DNA of 23,955 nucleotides from an uncultured Pseudomonas sp. (GTDB lineage Bacteria; Pseudomonadota; Gammaproteobacteria; Pseudomonadales; Pseudomonadaceae): NCBI GenBank assembly GCA_943914515.1, contig CALUCI010000069.1, positions 1 to 23,955 of the forward strand, read 5' to 3'. Shown piece by piece: positions 15,636 to 23,955 of this stretch (position 1 is its first letter; each line of letters starts with the position of its first letter). The notes under the pieces were generated by a model. It saw only the letters and a program-made list of their open reading frames with translations, ran no database searches and was not told where the DNA came from. The position numbers and the translations under genes were made by a program.

Positions 15636-18600
15636 ATGAATCTGCCTGCCTTCAATCACCCGGTCCTGGAGCTGTTTCACCCGGCAGTCCGCGCCTGGTT
15701 TCGCCGCTGCTTCCCGACGGTGACCGCCGCCCAGGCCGAGGCCTGGCCGCTGATCCGCAACGGTCAGTCGTTGTTGGTGGCGGCGCCCACCGGCTCCGGC
15801 AAGACCCTCACCGCCTTTCTCGCCGTACTCGACGAATTGTTCGAACAGGCGCTGGCCAACGATGGCCGCCTGCCCGACGAAACCCTGGTGGTCTACGTCT
15901 CGCCGCTCAAGGCACTGTCCAACGATATCCAGCTCAACCTGCAGACACCACTGGCCGGCATCAGCGCCGAGCTGGAACAACGCGGCCTGCCCGTGCCGAC
16001 GATCCGCACCGCAGTGCGCAGCGGCGACACGCCGCAGAAAGAACGCACGGCCATGCGCCGGCTGGCCCCGCATATTCTCGTCACCACCCCGGAATCGCTG
16101 TACGTGCTGCTCGGCTCGGCCTCCGGGCGCAAGGGGCTGGCGACGGTACACACGGTGATCGTCGATGAAATCCACGCCATCGCCGGCAACAAGCGTGGCA
16201 GCCACCTGAGCCTGACCCTGGAGCGCCTTGAGGCGCTGACCGGCCGCCCGTTGCGGCGCATCGGCCTGTCCGCGACCCAGCGACCGGTGGAACGGGTGGC
16301 CGAGTATCTGGTCGGCAACGGCCGTGACTGCGCGCTGGTGGATATCGGCCACGCCCGTCAGCGCGACCTGGCCATCGAGGTGCCGCCCCAGCCCCTCGGC
16401 GCGGTGATGGCCAACGATGTCTGGGAAAAGGTCTACGACCGCCTCGCCGTGCTTGCTGGCGAACATCGCACCACTCTGGTGTTCGTCAACACCCGGCGCC
16501 TGGCCGAGCGGCTGGCCCGGCACTTGAGCGAGCGCCTGGGCCGTGAGGCGGTCGCGGCGCACCACGGCAGCCTGGCCAAGGAAGCGCGGCTGGATGCCGA
16601 GCAACGCCTCAAGCGCGGTGAGCTACGCGTGCTGGTGGCTACCGCCTCGCTGGAACTGGGCATCGATATCGGTGAGGTCGAACTGGTCTGCCAGATCGGC
16701 TCGCCCGGCTCCATCGCCGCCTTCCTGCAACGCGTCGGCCGCTCCGGGCACCAGGTCGAGGGCACGCCCAAGGGCCGGCTGTTCGCCACCACCCGCGACG
16801 ACCTGATCGAATGTGCCGCCCTGCTCGATTGCGTACGCCGTGGCGAGCTGGACGAGTTGCACATCCCCAACGCACCACTGGACGTGCTGGCGCAGCAGAT
16901 CATCGCCGAGGTCAGTTGCCAGCCCTGGCCCGAGCAGGACTTGCTCGCCTGTCTACGCCGCGCCCAGCCGTATGCCGGGCTCGACGAGAAACACTACCAG
17001 GCGCTGCTGCGCATGCTCGCCGAGGGCTACAGCGGGCGCCAGGGCGTGCGCGGCGCCTACCTGCACCGTGACGCCGTCAGCGGCGAACTGCGCGGTCGAC
17101 GCGGCAGCCAGCTCACCGCCCTGACCAGCGGCGGCACCATCCCCGACAACGCCGACTACGCGGTGATGCTCGAGCCACAGGCGCTGAACATCGGCAGCGT
17201 CAACGAAGACTTCACGGTGGAGAGCATCGCTGGCGACATCTTCCAGCTCGGCAACGCGTCCTACCGGATCCTGCGGGTCGAGCCGGGCAAGGTGCGGGTC
17301 GAGGACGCACACGGCCTGCCGCCGAACATTCCGTTCTGGCTGGGCGAAGCGCCGGGCCGCAGCGACGAACTGTCCCACGCCGTGGCCCGCCTGCAGGCGC
17401 AAATCGACCAGCGCCTGCACACCAGCCAGGGCCGCGAGCAGCCGCTGCTGGACTGGCTCGAGGCAACCCTCGGCCTCGGCCCGGACAGCGCCGGGCAACT
17501 GCTGGATTACCTTGGCCGTACCCGCCAGGTGCTGGGCGCCCTGCCGTCACAGGGCACGCTGGTCATCGAGCGTTTCTTCGACGAGTCCGGCGGCACCCAG
17601 TTGATCATTCATTCGCCGTTCGGCAGCCGGATCAATCGCGCCTGGGGGCTGGCCCTGCGCAAGCGCTTCTGCCGCACCTTCAATTTCGAATTGCAGGCCG
17701 CTGCCAGCGAGGACGCGATCATCCTCTCGCTGTCGGCCGGACACAGTTTTGCCCTCGATGATGTCTGGCGGTTTCTGCCCAGCGCCAGCGCCGAGCAGGT
17801 GCTGATCCAGGCGGTGCTCGACGCGCCGCTGTTCGGCGTGCGCTGGCGCTGGAACGCCGGGGTCGCCCTGGCCTTGCCACGGTTTGCCGGCGGCCGGCGT
17901 ATCGCCCCGCAGATCCAGCGCATGCGCAGCGAAGACCTCACCGCCGCGGTGTTTCCCGATCAACTGGCGTGCCTGGAAAACATCGTCGGCGAACGTGAAG
18001 TGCCGGATCACCCGCTGGTGGAACAGACCCTCGACGATTGCCTGCACGAAGCCATGGACGCCGAGGGCTGGCTGAACCTGTTGCGGCGCATCGAACGTGG
18101 CGACATCCGCCTGATCTGCCGCGACCTGCCAGCCCCTTCGCCACTGGCGGCGGCGATCCTCAATGCCCGGCCCTACACCTTTCTCGACGACGCGCCGCTG
18201 GAAGAACGGCGCACCCAGGCGGTGCTCAACCGGCGCTGGAGCGAACCGCAGAACGGCGACGAACTGGGCGCACTCGATCGCGACGCCATCGCCGCAGTGG
18301 CTGCCGAAGCCTGGCCGACGCCGGCCAGCAGCGACGAGATGCATGAAGCGCTGATGAGCCTGGCCGCGATCAACGACGATGAAGTCGCCGCCAACCCCGG
18401 CTGGGCAGACTGGCTGCACAGCCTTGCCGATAGCGGTCGCGCCTGCCATCTGCAATTGCCGGAAACCGGCCTGTGGCTGGCCCGCGAACGCCTGAACTGG
18501 CTGCACGCGCTGTATCCCCAGGCCACGCTGCAGCCTTCACTGGCGCCGTTGCCAAGCCATGACCAGCCGATCGACGAAGACAGCGCCGCGCTGGAACTGC

Positions 18601-19925
18601 TGCGCGCTCGCCTGGGCGGCTTCGGCCCGCTGACGCCCGGGCAGATCGCCGCACCGCTGCAGTTGCGCTTGCCGCTGGTGCAACAGGCGCTGGCCCGGCT
18701 GGAAGGCGAAGGCTATGTGATGCGCGGCCAGTTCCACCCCGACGAACCGCGTGAGCAGTGGTGCGAGCGACATCTGCTGGCACGCATTCACCGCTACACC
18801 ATCAAGCGCCTGCGGCGGGAAATCGAGCCGGTCAGCCTGCAGGATTTCATGCGCTTTCTGTTCGACTGGCAGCACCTCTCCAGCGTCAGCCGCCTGCAAG
18901 GCAACAGCGCCCTGGGCGAGGTGCTGGAACAATTCGAAGGCTACCCGGCCGCAGCCGCCGCCTGGGAAGGCGACCTGCTCCCGGCGCGGCTGAAGGACTA
19001 CAGCCCGCGCTGGCTGGACGAAGCCTGTCGCGCCGGCAAGTTTGTCTGGGCGCGCCTGGCGCCGCCCGCCAAGGCGGCGGCGAGCACCCTGCGCAGCACG
19101 CCACTGGTGCTGTTGCCGCGCAACCGCCTGAGCCTTTGGCAACGCCTCGGGCAGCCGGTCGCGCTGGACGCGTTGTCGTCCCGCGCACAAAAGGTCCACA
19201 GCGCCTTGAGCGAGCAGGGCGCGTTGTTCTTCGACGAGTTGCGCGACGATGCCCGTCTGCTGCCCACCGAACTGGAAAACGCCCTGCAGGAACTGGTGGC
19301 GGCCGGACACGTCAGCGCCGACAGCTTTGCCGGCCTGCGCGCGCTGATCACCCCGGCGAGCAAGCGCCAGGCCCACAGCAGCCGGCGCGGGCGCGGCCCG
19401 CTGTTCGGCGGCATGGACGACGCCGGGCGCTGGGCCTTGTTGCGACGTGCCAGCGCCGACCCCGACAGCGAAGAAACCCGCGAGCACATTGCCCGCACCC
19501 TGCTGCGCCGCTACGGCGTGGTGTTCTGGCGGCTGCTGGAGCGTGAGGCCGACTGGCTGCCGAGCTGGCGCGAACTGCTGCGCACCTTCCATCGCCTGGA
19601 AGCCCGTGGCGAAATCCGAGGCGGCCGCTTCGTCAGCGGCCTGGCCGGCGAACAGTTCGCCCTGCCGGAGGCCATCGCCGTGTTACGCGGCGTACGCCGT
19701 CGGCCGCTCGACGGCGAGCTGGTGCTGGTCAGCGGCAGCGATCCGCTGAACCTCAGCGGCAGCCTGCTGCCCGGCAGCAAAGTCCCGGCCCTGGCCGGCA
19801 ACCGTCTGCTGTACCGCGACGGCGTGCCAGTGGCAGCGCTGGTGGCCGGCGCGCTGCAGTACTGGCCCGAGGTCGCCGACGAGGACCACGGGGCGCTACG
19901 CGACCGCCTGATTCGCGGCGCCTGA
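15636..19925 (+). CDS. lhr: Lhr-type large superfamily 2 helicase
   Basis: The 1429-residue protein is an ATP-dependent 3'-5' nucleic acid translocase/helicase of the Lhr family, linked to DNA repair. Motifs: Walker A APTGSGKT at 50-57, SPLKALSNDIQ (motif Ia), TTPESL (Ib), DEIH at 177-180, SAT at 212-214, LVFVNTRR (IV), ATASLELGIDIG (V) and QRVGRSGHQ (VI). After the helicase core follow the Lhr winged-helix and beta-barrel region (including LTSGGTIPDNADYAVML) and a long C-terminal extension with further winged-helix-like segments, as in full-length E. coli Lhr (slightly longer). The ATG at 15636 (MNLPAFNHPVLELFHPAVRAWF) is chosen because the family begins here; GGGAGG at 15611 is too far upstream to serve it. 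It is apparently monocistronic. Confidence 0.93.
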   Translation: MNLPAFNHPVLELFHPAVRAWFRRCFPTVTAAQAEAWPLIRNGQSLLVAAPTGSGKTLTAFLAVLDELFEQALANDGRLPDETLVVYVSPLKALSNDIQLNLQTPLAGISAELEQRGLPVPTIRTAVRSGDTPQKERTAMRRLAPHILVTTPESLYVLLGSASGRKGLATVHTVIVDEIHAIAGNKRGSHLSLTLERLEALTGRPLRRIGLSATQRPVERVAEYLVGNGRDCALVDIGHARQRDLAIEVPPQPLGAVMANDVWEKVYDRLAVLAGEHRTTLVFVNTRRLAERLARHLSERLGREAVAAHHGSLAKEARLDAEQRLKRGELRVLVATASLELGIDIGEVELVCQIGSPGSIAAFLQRVGRSGHQVEGTPKGRLFATTRDDLIECAALLDCVRRGELDELHIPNAPLDVLAQQIIAEVSCQPWPEQDLLACLRRAQPYAGLDEKHYQALLRMLAEGYSGRQGVRGAYLHRDAVSGELRGRRGSQLTALTSGGTIPDNADYAVMLEPQALNIGSVNEDFTVESIAGDIFQLGNASYRILRVEPGKVRVEDAHGLPPNIPFWLGEAPGRSDELSHAVARLQAQIDQRLHTSQGREQPLLDWLEATLGLGPDSAGQLLDYLGRTRQVLGALPSQGTLVIERFFDESGGTQLIIHSPFGSRINRAWGLALRKRFCRTFNFELQAAASEDAIILSLSAGHSFALDDVWRFLPSASAEQVLIQAVLDAPLFGVRWRWNAGVALALPRFAGGRRIAPQIQRMRSEDLTAAVFPDQLACLENIVGEREVPDHPLVEQTLDDCLHEAMDAEGWLNLLRRIERGDIRLICRDLPAPSPLAAAILNARPYTFLDDAPLEERRTQAVLNRRWSEPQNGDELGALDRDAIAAVAAEAWPTPASSDEMHEALMSLAAINDDEVAANPGWADWLHSLADSGRACHLQLPETGLWLARERLNWLHALYPQATLQPSLAPLPSHDQPIDEDSAALELLRARLGGFGPLTPGQIAAPLQLRLPLVQQALARLEGEGYVMRGQFHPDEPREQWCERHLLARIHRYTIKRLRREIEPVSLQDFMRFLFDWQHLSSVSRLQGNSALGEVLEQFEGYPAAAAAWEGDLLPARLKDYSPRWLDEACRAGKFVWARLAPPAKAAASTLRSTPLVLLPRNRLSLWQRLGQPVALDALSSRAQKVHSALSEQGALFFDELRDDARLLPTELENALQELVAAGHVSADSFAGLRALITPASKRQAHSSRRGRGPLFGGMDDAGRWALLRRASADPDSEETREHIARTLLRRYGVVFWRLLEREADWLPSWRELLRTFHRLEARGEIRGGRFVSGLAGEQFALPEAIAVLRGVRRRPLDGELVLVSGSDPLNLSGSLLPGSKVPALAGNRLLYRDGVPVAALVAGALQYWPEVADEDHGALRDRLIRGA

Positions 19926-19966
19926 CTGGCTTCATGACCCTATCCCCTATATGGTCTTGGCTTGCC

Positions 19967-19982
19967 CAGGCTTCTCAGCCTG
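19967..19982. promoter_or_regulatory. Small hairpin before the glutamate-synthase-like gene
   Basis: CAGGCT (19967-19972) pairs with AGCCTG (19977-19982) around TCTC, within the 81-bp gap after the helicase gene and 24 bases before the next start. It is short and without a T tract; a leader structure or remnant terminator are both possible. Confidence 0.35.
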
Positions 19983-20006
19983 ACCGTGCCCACACAAGGA
20001 AACCGT

Positions 20007-21623
20007 ATGAGCCTGTCACTTCTGAGCCGCTACGCGTTCTTCGTCGTCTGCGTTCTGTTCACCCTCTCCAGCTTGCCGTTCCTGCACTACGAATGGCTGT
20101 GGCCGTTCACCCTGACCGGCGCCGTACTGAGCCTGATCGGCCTGTTCGACCTGCTGCAGAAACGCCACGCGGTGCGCCGCAACTACCCGATTCTCGGCAA
20201 TATCCGTTACCTGGTCGAAGGCATCCGCCCGGAAATCCGCCAATACCTGCTGGAATCCGACAGCGATGCCCTGCCCTTCTCCCGGGCCCAGCGCTCGCTG
20301 GTCTATGCCCGCGCCAAGAACGAACAGTCGGACAAGCCGTTCGGCACCCTGATCGACGTCTACCAGTCCGGTTTCGAGTTCATCGGCCATTCGATGCGGC
20401 CGGCGCCGCTGTCCGATCCGTCGGCGTTCCGGGTCATCGTCGGCGGCCCGCAATGCACCCAGCCGTACTCGGCGTCGGTGTTCAATATCTCGGCGATGAG
20501 CTTCGGCTCGCTGAGCGCCAACGCGATCCGCGCGCTGAACCAGGGCGCCAAGCTGGGCAATTTCGCCCACGACACTGGTGAAGGCAGCATCAGCCCATAC
20601 CACCGCGAAAACGGCGGCGACCTGACCTGGGAACTGGGCAGCGGGTACTTCGGCTGCCGTACCGCCGACGGTCGTTTCGACCCCGTGCGCTTCGCCGAGC
20701 AGGCCCGCGATCCGCAGGTGCGGATGATCGAGATCAAGATGAGCCAGGGCGCCAAGCCCGGCCACGGCGGCATCCTGCCCAAGCACAAGGTCACCCGCGA
20801 GATCGCCGAGACGCGCGGCGTGATGATGGGCGAAGACTGCATTTCGCCCTCGCGCCACAGCGCCTTTTCCACCCCCATCGAATTGATGCAGTTCGTCGCC
20901 CAGTTGCGCGAGCTATCAGGCGGCAAGCCGGTGGGCTTCAAGTTCTGCCTGGGTCATCCCTGGGAGTTCATGGGCATCGCCAAGGCCATGCTGGAAACCG
21001 GCATCCTGCCCGACTTCATCGTCATCGACGGCAAGGAAGGCGGTACCGGCGCTGCACCAGTGGAGTTCACCGACCATATCGGCGTGCCGCTGCGCGAAGG
21101 CCTGTTGTTCGTGCACAACACCCTGGTCGGGCTGAACCTGCGCGACAAGATCAAGCTGGGCGCCAGCGGCAAGATCGTCAGCGCGTTCGACATCGCCAGC
21201 GTGCTGGCCATCGGCGCCGACTGGGCCAACGCCGCCCGCGGCTTCATGTTCGCCATCGGCTGCATCCAGTCGCAGAGCTGCCACACCAACAAATGCCCGA
21301 CCGGCGTCGCCACCCAGGACACCCTGCGCCAACGCGCGCTGGTAGTGCCGGACAAGGCCGAGCGGGTGTTCAACTTCCACCGCAACACGCTCAAGGCACT
21401 GGCCGAAATGCTCGCCGCCGCCGGCCTCGACCACCCCTCGCAATTGCAGGCCAAGCACCTGGTGCGACGGATGTCGGCGACCGAAATCAAGCTGTTCTCG
21501 CAACTGCACGTGTTCCTCAAACCGGGTGAACTGCTGGGTGGCGAGATCAGCGGCGAGTTCTATCAGCGCATGTGGGCGATGGCCCGGGCCGACAGTTTCG
21601 AGCCGAACGCCGAGGCGGCATGA
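20007..21623 (+). CDS. Membrane-anchored FMN-binding glutamate synthase family protein
   Basis: The 538-residue protein carries the FMN-binding synthase domain of glutamate synthase (Glu_synthase, TIM barrel) but lacks the class II glutaminase domain and the C-terminal GXGXG domain of full GltB. The [3Fe-4S] ligands are present: C419, C425, C430 in CIQSQSCHTNKCPTGVATQ. Flavin and substrate segments include GAKPGHGGILP and IDGKEGGTGAAP. Two hydrophobic helices at about 9-26 and 30-47 anchor it to the inner membrane. AAGGA at 19996-20000 sets the ATG at 20007; a TTG at 19962 has no such support. Without glutaminase it would not perform the standard reaction from glutamine; a flavin/Fe-S oxidoreductase with unknown donor and acceptor is the safest description. 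Related stand-alone proteins are widespread in proteobacteria. Confidence 0.9.
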   Translation: MSLSLLSRYAFFVVCVLFTLSSLPFLHYEWLWPFTLTGAVLSLIGLFDLLQKRHAVRRNYPILGNIRYLVEGIRPEIRQYLLESDSDALPFSRAQRSLVYARAKNEQSDKPFGTLIDVYQSGFEFIGHSMRPAPLSDPSAFRVIVGGPQCTQPYSASVFNISAMSFGSLSANAIRALNQGAKLGNFAHDTGEGSISPYHRENGGDLTWELGSGYFGCRTADGRFDPVRFAEQARDPQVRMIEIKMSQGAKPGHGGILPKHKVTREIAETRGVMMGEDCISPSRHSAFSTPIELMQFVAQLRELSGGKPVGFKFCLGHPWEFMGIAKAMLETGILPDFIVIDGKEGGTGAAPVEFTDHIGVPLREGLLFVHNTLVGLNLRDKIKLGASGKIVSAFDIASVLAIGADWANAARGFMFAIGCIQSQSCHTNKCPTGVATQDTLRQRALVVPDKAERVFNFHRNTLKALAEMLAAAGLDHPSQLQAKHLVRRMSATEIKLFSQLHVFLKPGELLGGEISGEFYQRMWAMARADSFEPNAEAA

Positions 21624-21676
21624 GAGACATTCAGTAACAGCGAAGCTTTGCAATATCCGGCAAAATCTCCCACCCT

Positions 21677-21710
21677 CCGCGCCGCCGATCGGTAATGATC
21701 CGCGGCGCGG
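21677..21710. promoter_or_regulatory. Hairpin between the synthase-like and OpgC-like genes
   Basis: CCGCGCCGC (21677-21685) is the exact complement of GCGGCGCGG (21702-21710). Inside, GATC at 21687-21690 can pair with GATC at 21697-21700 around GGTAAT. It sits in the 146-bp gap, 53 bp after one stop and 59 bp before the next start. No T tract follows; it may be a weak terminator or a leader structure. Confidence 0.6.
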
Positions 21711-21769
21711 AACCGCAGGACGCCAACGTCGATCCTCTACTGAAATACCCTTCGCCAAGAGCCTTCATC

Positions 21770-22894
21770 ATGATTAACGGGCGCGATCACCGAATCGACT
21801 TTTTCCGAGGGCTGGCGCTGGTCTTCATCTTCTGGGACCACATCCCCGGCAACCCGCTGGCGAACCTCACCGTGCGCAATTTCGGCTTCAGCGATGCGGC
21901 GGAGATCTTCGTCTTCCTCGCCGGCTACGCGGCCGTGCTGGCCTACGGCAAGGTTGCCCGGCGCGACGGCTGGCTGGTGGCCTGCGTGCGTATCCTGCGC
22001 CGCGCGTGGGTGTTGTACGTGGTGCACATCTTCCTGCTGGTGCTGCTGATGGGCATCGTCTTCGTTGCCAACAGCCATGTCGAAACCCGCGACATGATCG
22101 AGGAGATGGGCCTCTATTACTTCCTCGGCAACCCGCAGCAGGCGCTGGTCGACGAGTTGCTGCTGCGCTTCAAGCCCAACCTGATGGACCCGCTGCCGCT
22201 GTACATCCTGCTGTTGCTCGGCCTGCCGCTGGTGTTGCCGCTGCTGTTGCGCCGTGCCGAGTACGTGGTCGGGCTGTCGGTGGCGCTGTACCTGCTGGCG
22301 CCGACATTCCAGTGGAACCTGGCCGCGCAGGAAGGCGGCGTGTGGTTCTTCAACCCGCTGGCCTGGCAATTGTTGTTCATCCTCGGCGGCGCGGTAGCGA
22401 TCAATGCCCAGCGCGAACAGCCGCCAGAGCTGCGGCCGCTGCGGCGTCAGCCACTGTTCATGCTTGCGGCGGGGTATCTGCTGGTGTGCGCGCTGATCGC
22501 GCTGTCGTGGCGCTGGCCGCAGGTGCATGACGCGTTCATGCCGCGGGTGTTGTCCGAGTGGCTGTACCCGATCAGCAAGACCAACCTGTCACCGGCGCGC
22601 CTGCTGCATTTCCTCGCCCTCGCCTACTGCACCGCCCGGCTGCTGCCGAACGGACCCTGGGTGCAGAGCTGGCTGGCGCAGCAGAGTTGCCGCATGGGGC
22701 GTTACTCGCTGGAAATCTTCTGCTTCGGCGTGCTGCTGGCGCCGCTGGCCGATATGGCCAATGCGCTGGGGGATGAGCACTGGGCGATGCAGATCTTCAG
22801 TGCGCTGGTGGGCGTGGGGCTGATGATGTTGCTGGCGTTGTGGCTGGACTGGAACAAACGCCTGACCCGGCCCGTGCCGGTGCCTGCGGCCTGA
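21770..22894 (+). CDS. OpgC-domain membrane protein (acyltransferase-3 related)
   Basis: The 374-residue polytopic protein has about ten hydrophobic spans. Its N-terminus RIDFFRGLALVFIFWDHIPGN (residues 8 onward, with R13 and D23/H24) is the signature of OpgC-domain proteins, which are related to acyltransferase-3 enzymes. OpgC transfers succinyl groups to osmoregulated periplasmic glucans in other bacteria; here no glucan-synthesis genes (opgGH) are adjacent, so the acceptor is unknown. I start at the ATG at 21770, where the family homology begins, although the ribosome site is weak; an upstream in-frame ATG at 21695 lies inside a hairpin. The C-terminus is a short basic/proline tail. Pseudomonads often have several such genes. 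Confidence 0.85.
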   Translation: MINGRDHRIDFFRGLALVFIFWDHIPGNPLANLTVRNFGFSDAAEIFVFLAGYAAVLAYGKVARRDGWLVACVRILRRAWVLYVVHIFLLVLLMGIVFVANSHVETRDMIEEMGLYYFLGNPQQALVDELLLRFKPNLMDPLPLYILLLLGLPLVLPLLLRRAEYVVGLSVALYLLAPTFQWNLAAQEGGVWFFNPLAWQLLFILGGAVAINAQREQPPELRPLRRQPLFMLAAGYLLVCALIALSWRWPQVHDAFMPRVLSEWLYPISKTNLSPARLLHFLALAYCTARLLPNGPWVQSWLAQQSCRMGRYSLEIFCFGVLLAPLADMANALGDEHWAMQIFSALVGVGLMMLLALWLDWNKRLTRPVPVPAA

Positions 22895-22908
22895 GTGCTT
22901 GCTATTGA

Positions 22909-22991
22909 TGTTTCGCGGCTGAACCCGCGAGACCTCAGCGAATTCACCACCGCCTCGCGGATGAAGCGGAGCGCCGCCCGACCGCTCCTAC
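22909..22991. repeat. Degenerate REP doublet with a 15-bp insertion
   Basis: The left arm retains GCGGCT-gaac-CCGCGA (22915-22930) but has lost the GTAGGA head. The 24-bp spacer at 22931-22954 closely matches that of the next doublet. The right arm starts TCGCGGATGAAGC and ends CGCTCCTAC (to 22991), with about 15 extra bases between. It lies 14 bp after the OpgC-like gene. Confidence 0.7.
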
Positions 22992-23004
22992 AGGCGCACA
23001 ACCC

Positions 23005-23072
23005 GTAGGAGCGGCTTCAGCCGCGAGACGTCGGCGAACTCACCACCGCCTCGCGGGTGAACCCGCTCCTAC
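23005..23072. repeat. REP doublet (REPIN) between OpgC-like gene and permease
   Basis: The arms at 23005-23026 and 23051-23072 are complementary at 20 of 22 positions, with a 24-bp spacer. The two differences are compensated inside each arm (GCGGC-ttca-GCCGC versus GCGGG-tgaa-CCCGC). It belongs to the same family as the doublet at 15069-15136 and again lies between convergent genes, 29 bp from the permease stop. Confidence 0.87.
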
Positions 23073-23101
23073 GGGCGGGCCGGCAGGTTGCGGGGCCTGG
23101 G

Positions 23102-23955
23102 TTACGCGGCCGGACGCACCACGCCGCTTTGCTCACCCTTCGGCGCCAGTTTCAGGCCGTAGTACAGGGCGGTCAGCAGCACCAGGAAGGCCGGGCCGAC
23201 ATACAGCGCCACGCGGGTCTCCTCGAAGTACGCCATCAACCCCACCACCAGCACCAGGAACGCCAGCGCCAGGTACGAACTCAGCGGCCACAGCCACATG
23301 CGGTATTGCAGGCGGTCACGTTCGGCATCGCTGAGGCCGGCGCGGAATTTCAGTTGCGCCAGCAGGATCATGGCCCAGGTCCAGATCGCGCCGAAGGTGG
23401 CGATCGAGGTCACCCAGACGAAGACCTTTTCCGGTACCAGATAGTTGGCCAGCACACCCAGCAGCAATGCGCCAATCGACAGCAGCAGGGCATTGCGCGG
23501 CACGCCGTTGCGCGAAGTACGGGCGAACGACGCCGGCGCCTGGCCGTTCTGCGCCAGGCTGTAGAGCATGCGCCCGGTGCTGAAGATGCCGCCGTTGCAC
23601 GACGACAGCGCGGCGGTGATGACCACGAAGTTGATGATGCCTGCAGCAGTCTTGATGCCCAGACGCTCGAAGGTCATCACGAACGGGCTGCCCTGGCTGC
23701 CGATTTCGTTCCACGGGTAGATCGACAGGATCACGAACAGCGCACCGACGTAGAACAGCAGGATGCGCCAGAACACCGAGCCGATTGCATGCGGGATGGT
23801 CTTCTGCGGGTTGCGGGCTTCACCCGCGGTCAGGCCGATCATTTCCACACCGAGGTAGGCGAACATCACCATCTGCAGCGACATCAGCACGCCGGTCACG
23901 CCGTTGGGCATGAAGCCGCCGTTGCTCCACAGGTTGGAGATGCCCAGGGCAACAC
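23102..23955 (-). CDS. ProY-like amino acid permease (AAT family), C-terminal part
   Basis: The gene runs off the window, so only the last 284 or so codons are present and the N-terminal membrane helices are missing. The visible part is a polytopic permease of the amino acid/APC superfamily, AAT branch. Diagnostic stretches are SLQMVMFAYLGVEMIGLTAGEA, RNPQKTIPHAI, ILLFYVGALFVILSIYPWN, and NFVVITAALSSCNGGIFSTGRML. It resembles ProY/ThrP/CycA-type proton-coupled permeases; ProY is the best guess from the sequence around GNLWSNGGF, but substrate cannot be settled from this part. Relation to the glutamate operon 20 kb away is not implied. It is convergent with the OpgC-like gene, with REP doublets between. 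Confidence 0.88.
   Translation of the reverse strand, partial: VALGISNLWSNGGFMPNGVTGVLMSLQMVMFAYLGVEMIGLTAGEARNPQKTIPHAIGSVFWRILLFYVGALFVILSIYPWNEIGSQGSPFVMTFERLGIKTAAGIINFVVITAALSSCNGGIFSTGRMLYSLAQNGQAPASFARTSRNGVPRNALLLSIGALLLGVLANYLVPEKVFVWVTSIATFGAIWTWAMILLAQLKFRAGLSDAERDRLQYRMWLWPLSSYLALAFLVLVVGLMAYFEETRVALYVGPAFLVLLTALYYGLKLAPKGEQSGVVRPAA

Overview
The window reads as a chromosomal segment of a Pseudomonas of the putida/fluorescens lineage. It is GC-rich throughout, the proteins closely resemble pseudomonad and enterobacterial orthologues, REP-type repeats punctuate gene ends, and the acidic amino acid uptake genes sit next to an AauS/AauR-type two-component system. Gene order is typical core-genome layout with one very large accessory-looking gene.

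Layout. Positions 1-450 are a long regulatory leader: a REP-like element and two covarying 32-bp repeats, two AauR-type operators (TTCGG-N4-CCGAA), and a near-consensus sigma-54 promoter. Positions 451-3621 encode a complete glutamate/aspartate ABC importer: binding protein, two permeases, ATPase. Positions 3688-6917 encode the membrane sensor kinase and the sigma-54 activator that should drive that promoter, so signal detection, transcription control and transport lie together. A small GlpM-type membrane protein (6942-7277) converges, with overlapping stop codons, on a secreted alpha/beta hydrolase (7274-8266, minus strand).

Positions 8469-14009 hold one 1846-residue protein of the large Pseudomonas toxin-like class (DUF6543/dermonecrotic-toxin-like). 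It has three spaced copies of an LYxP-type motif, a hydrophobic central segment, a helical stalk-like region and a conserved C-terminal tail. It has its own upstream hairpin and a perfect 12-bp hairpin behind it. This is the least ordinary part of the window.

Positions 14134-15051 encode MetR, followed by a REP doublet that also supplies the stop codon of a convergent Nudix hydrolase (15133-15531, minus). Divergent from that is a long Lhr-type helicase (15636-19925), then a membrane-anchored FMN/Fe-S glutamate-synthase-like oxidoreductase (20007-21623) and an OpgC-type membrane acyltransferase (21770-22894). Two more REP doublets of the same family separate it from the convergent C-terminal part of a ProY-like amino acid permease (23102 to the window edge).

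I see no tRNA or rRNA gene, CRISPR array, insertion sequence, integrase or prophage gene. No clearly new multi-gene system is visible. The best candidates for further attention are the toxin-like giant gene and the well-resolved AauR/sigma-54 control region.
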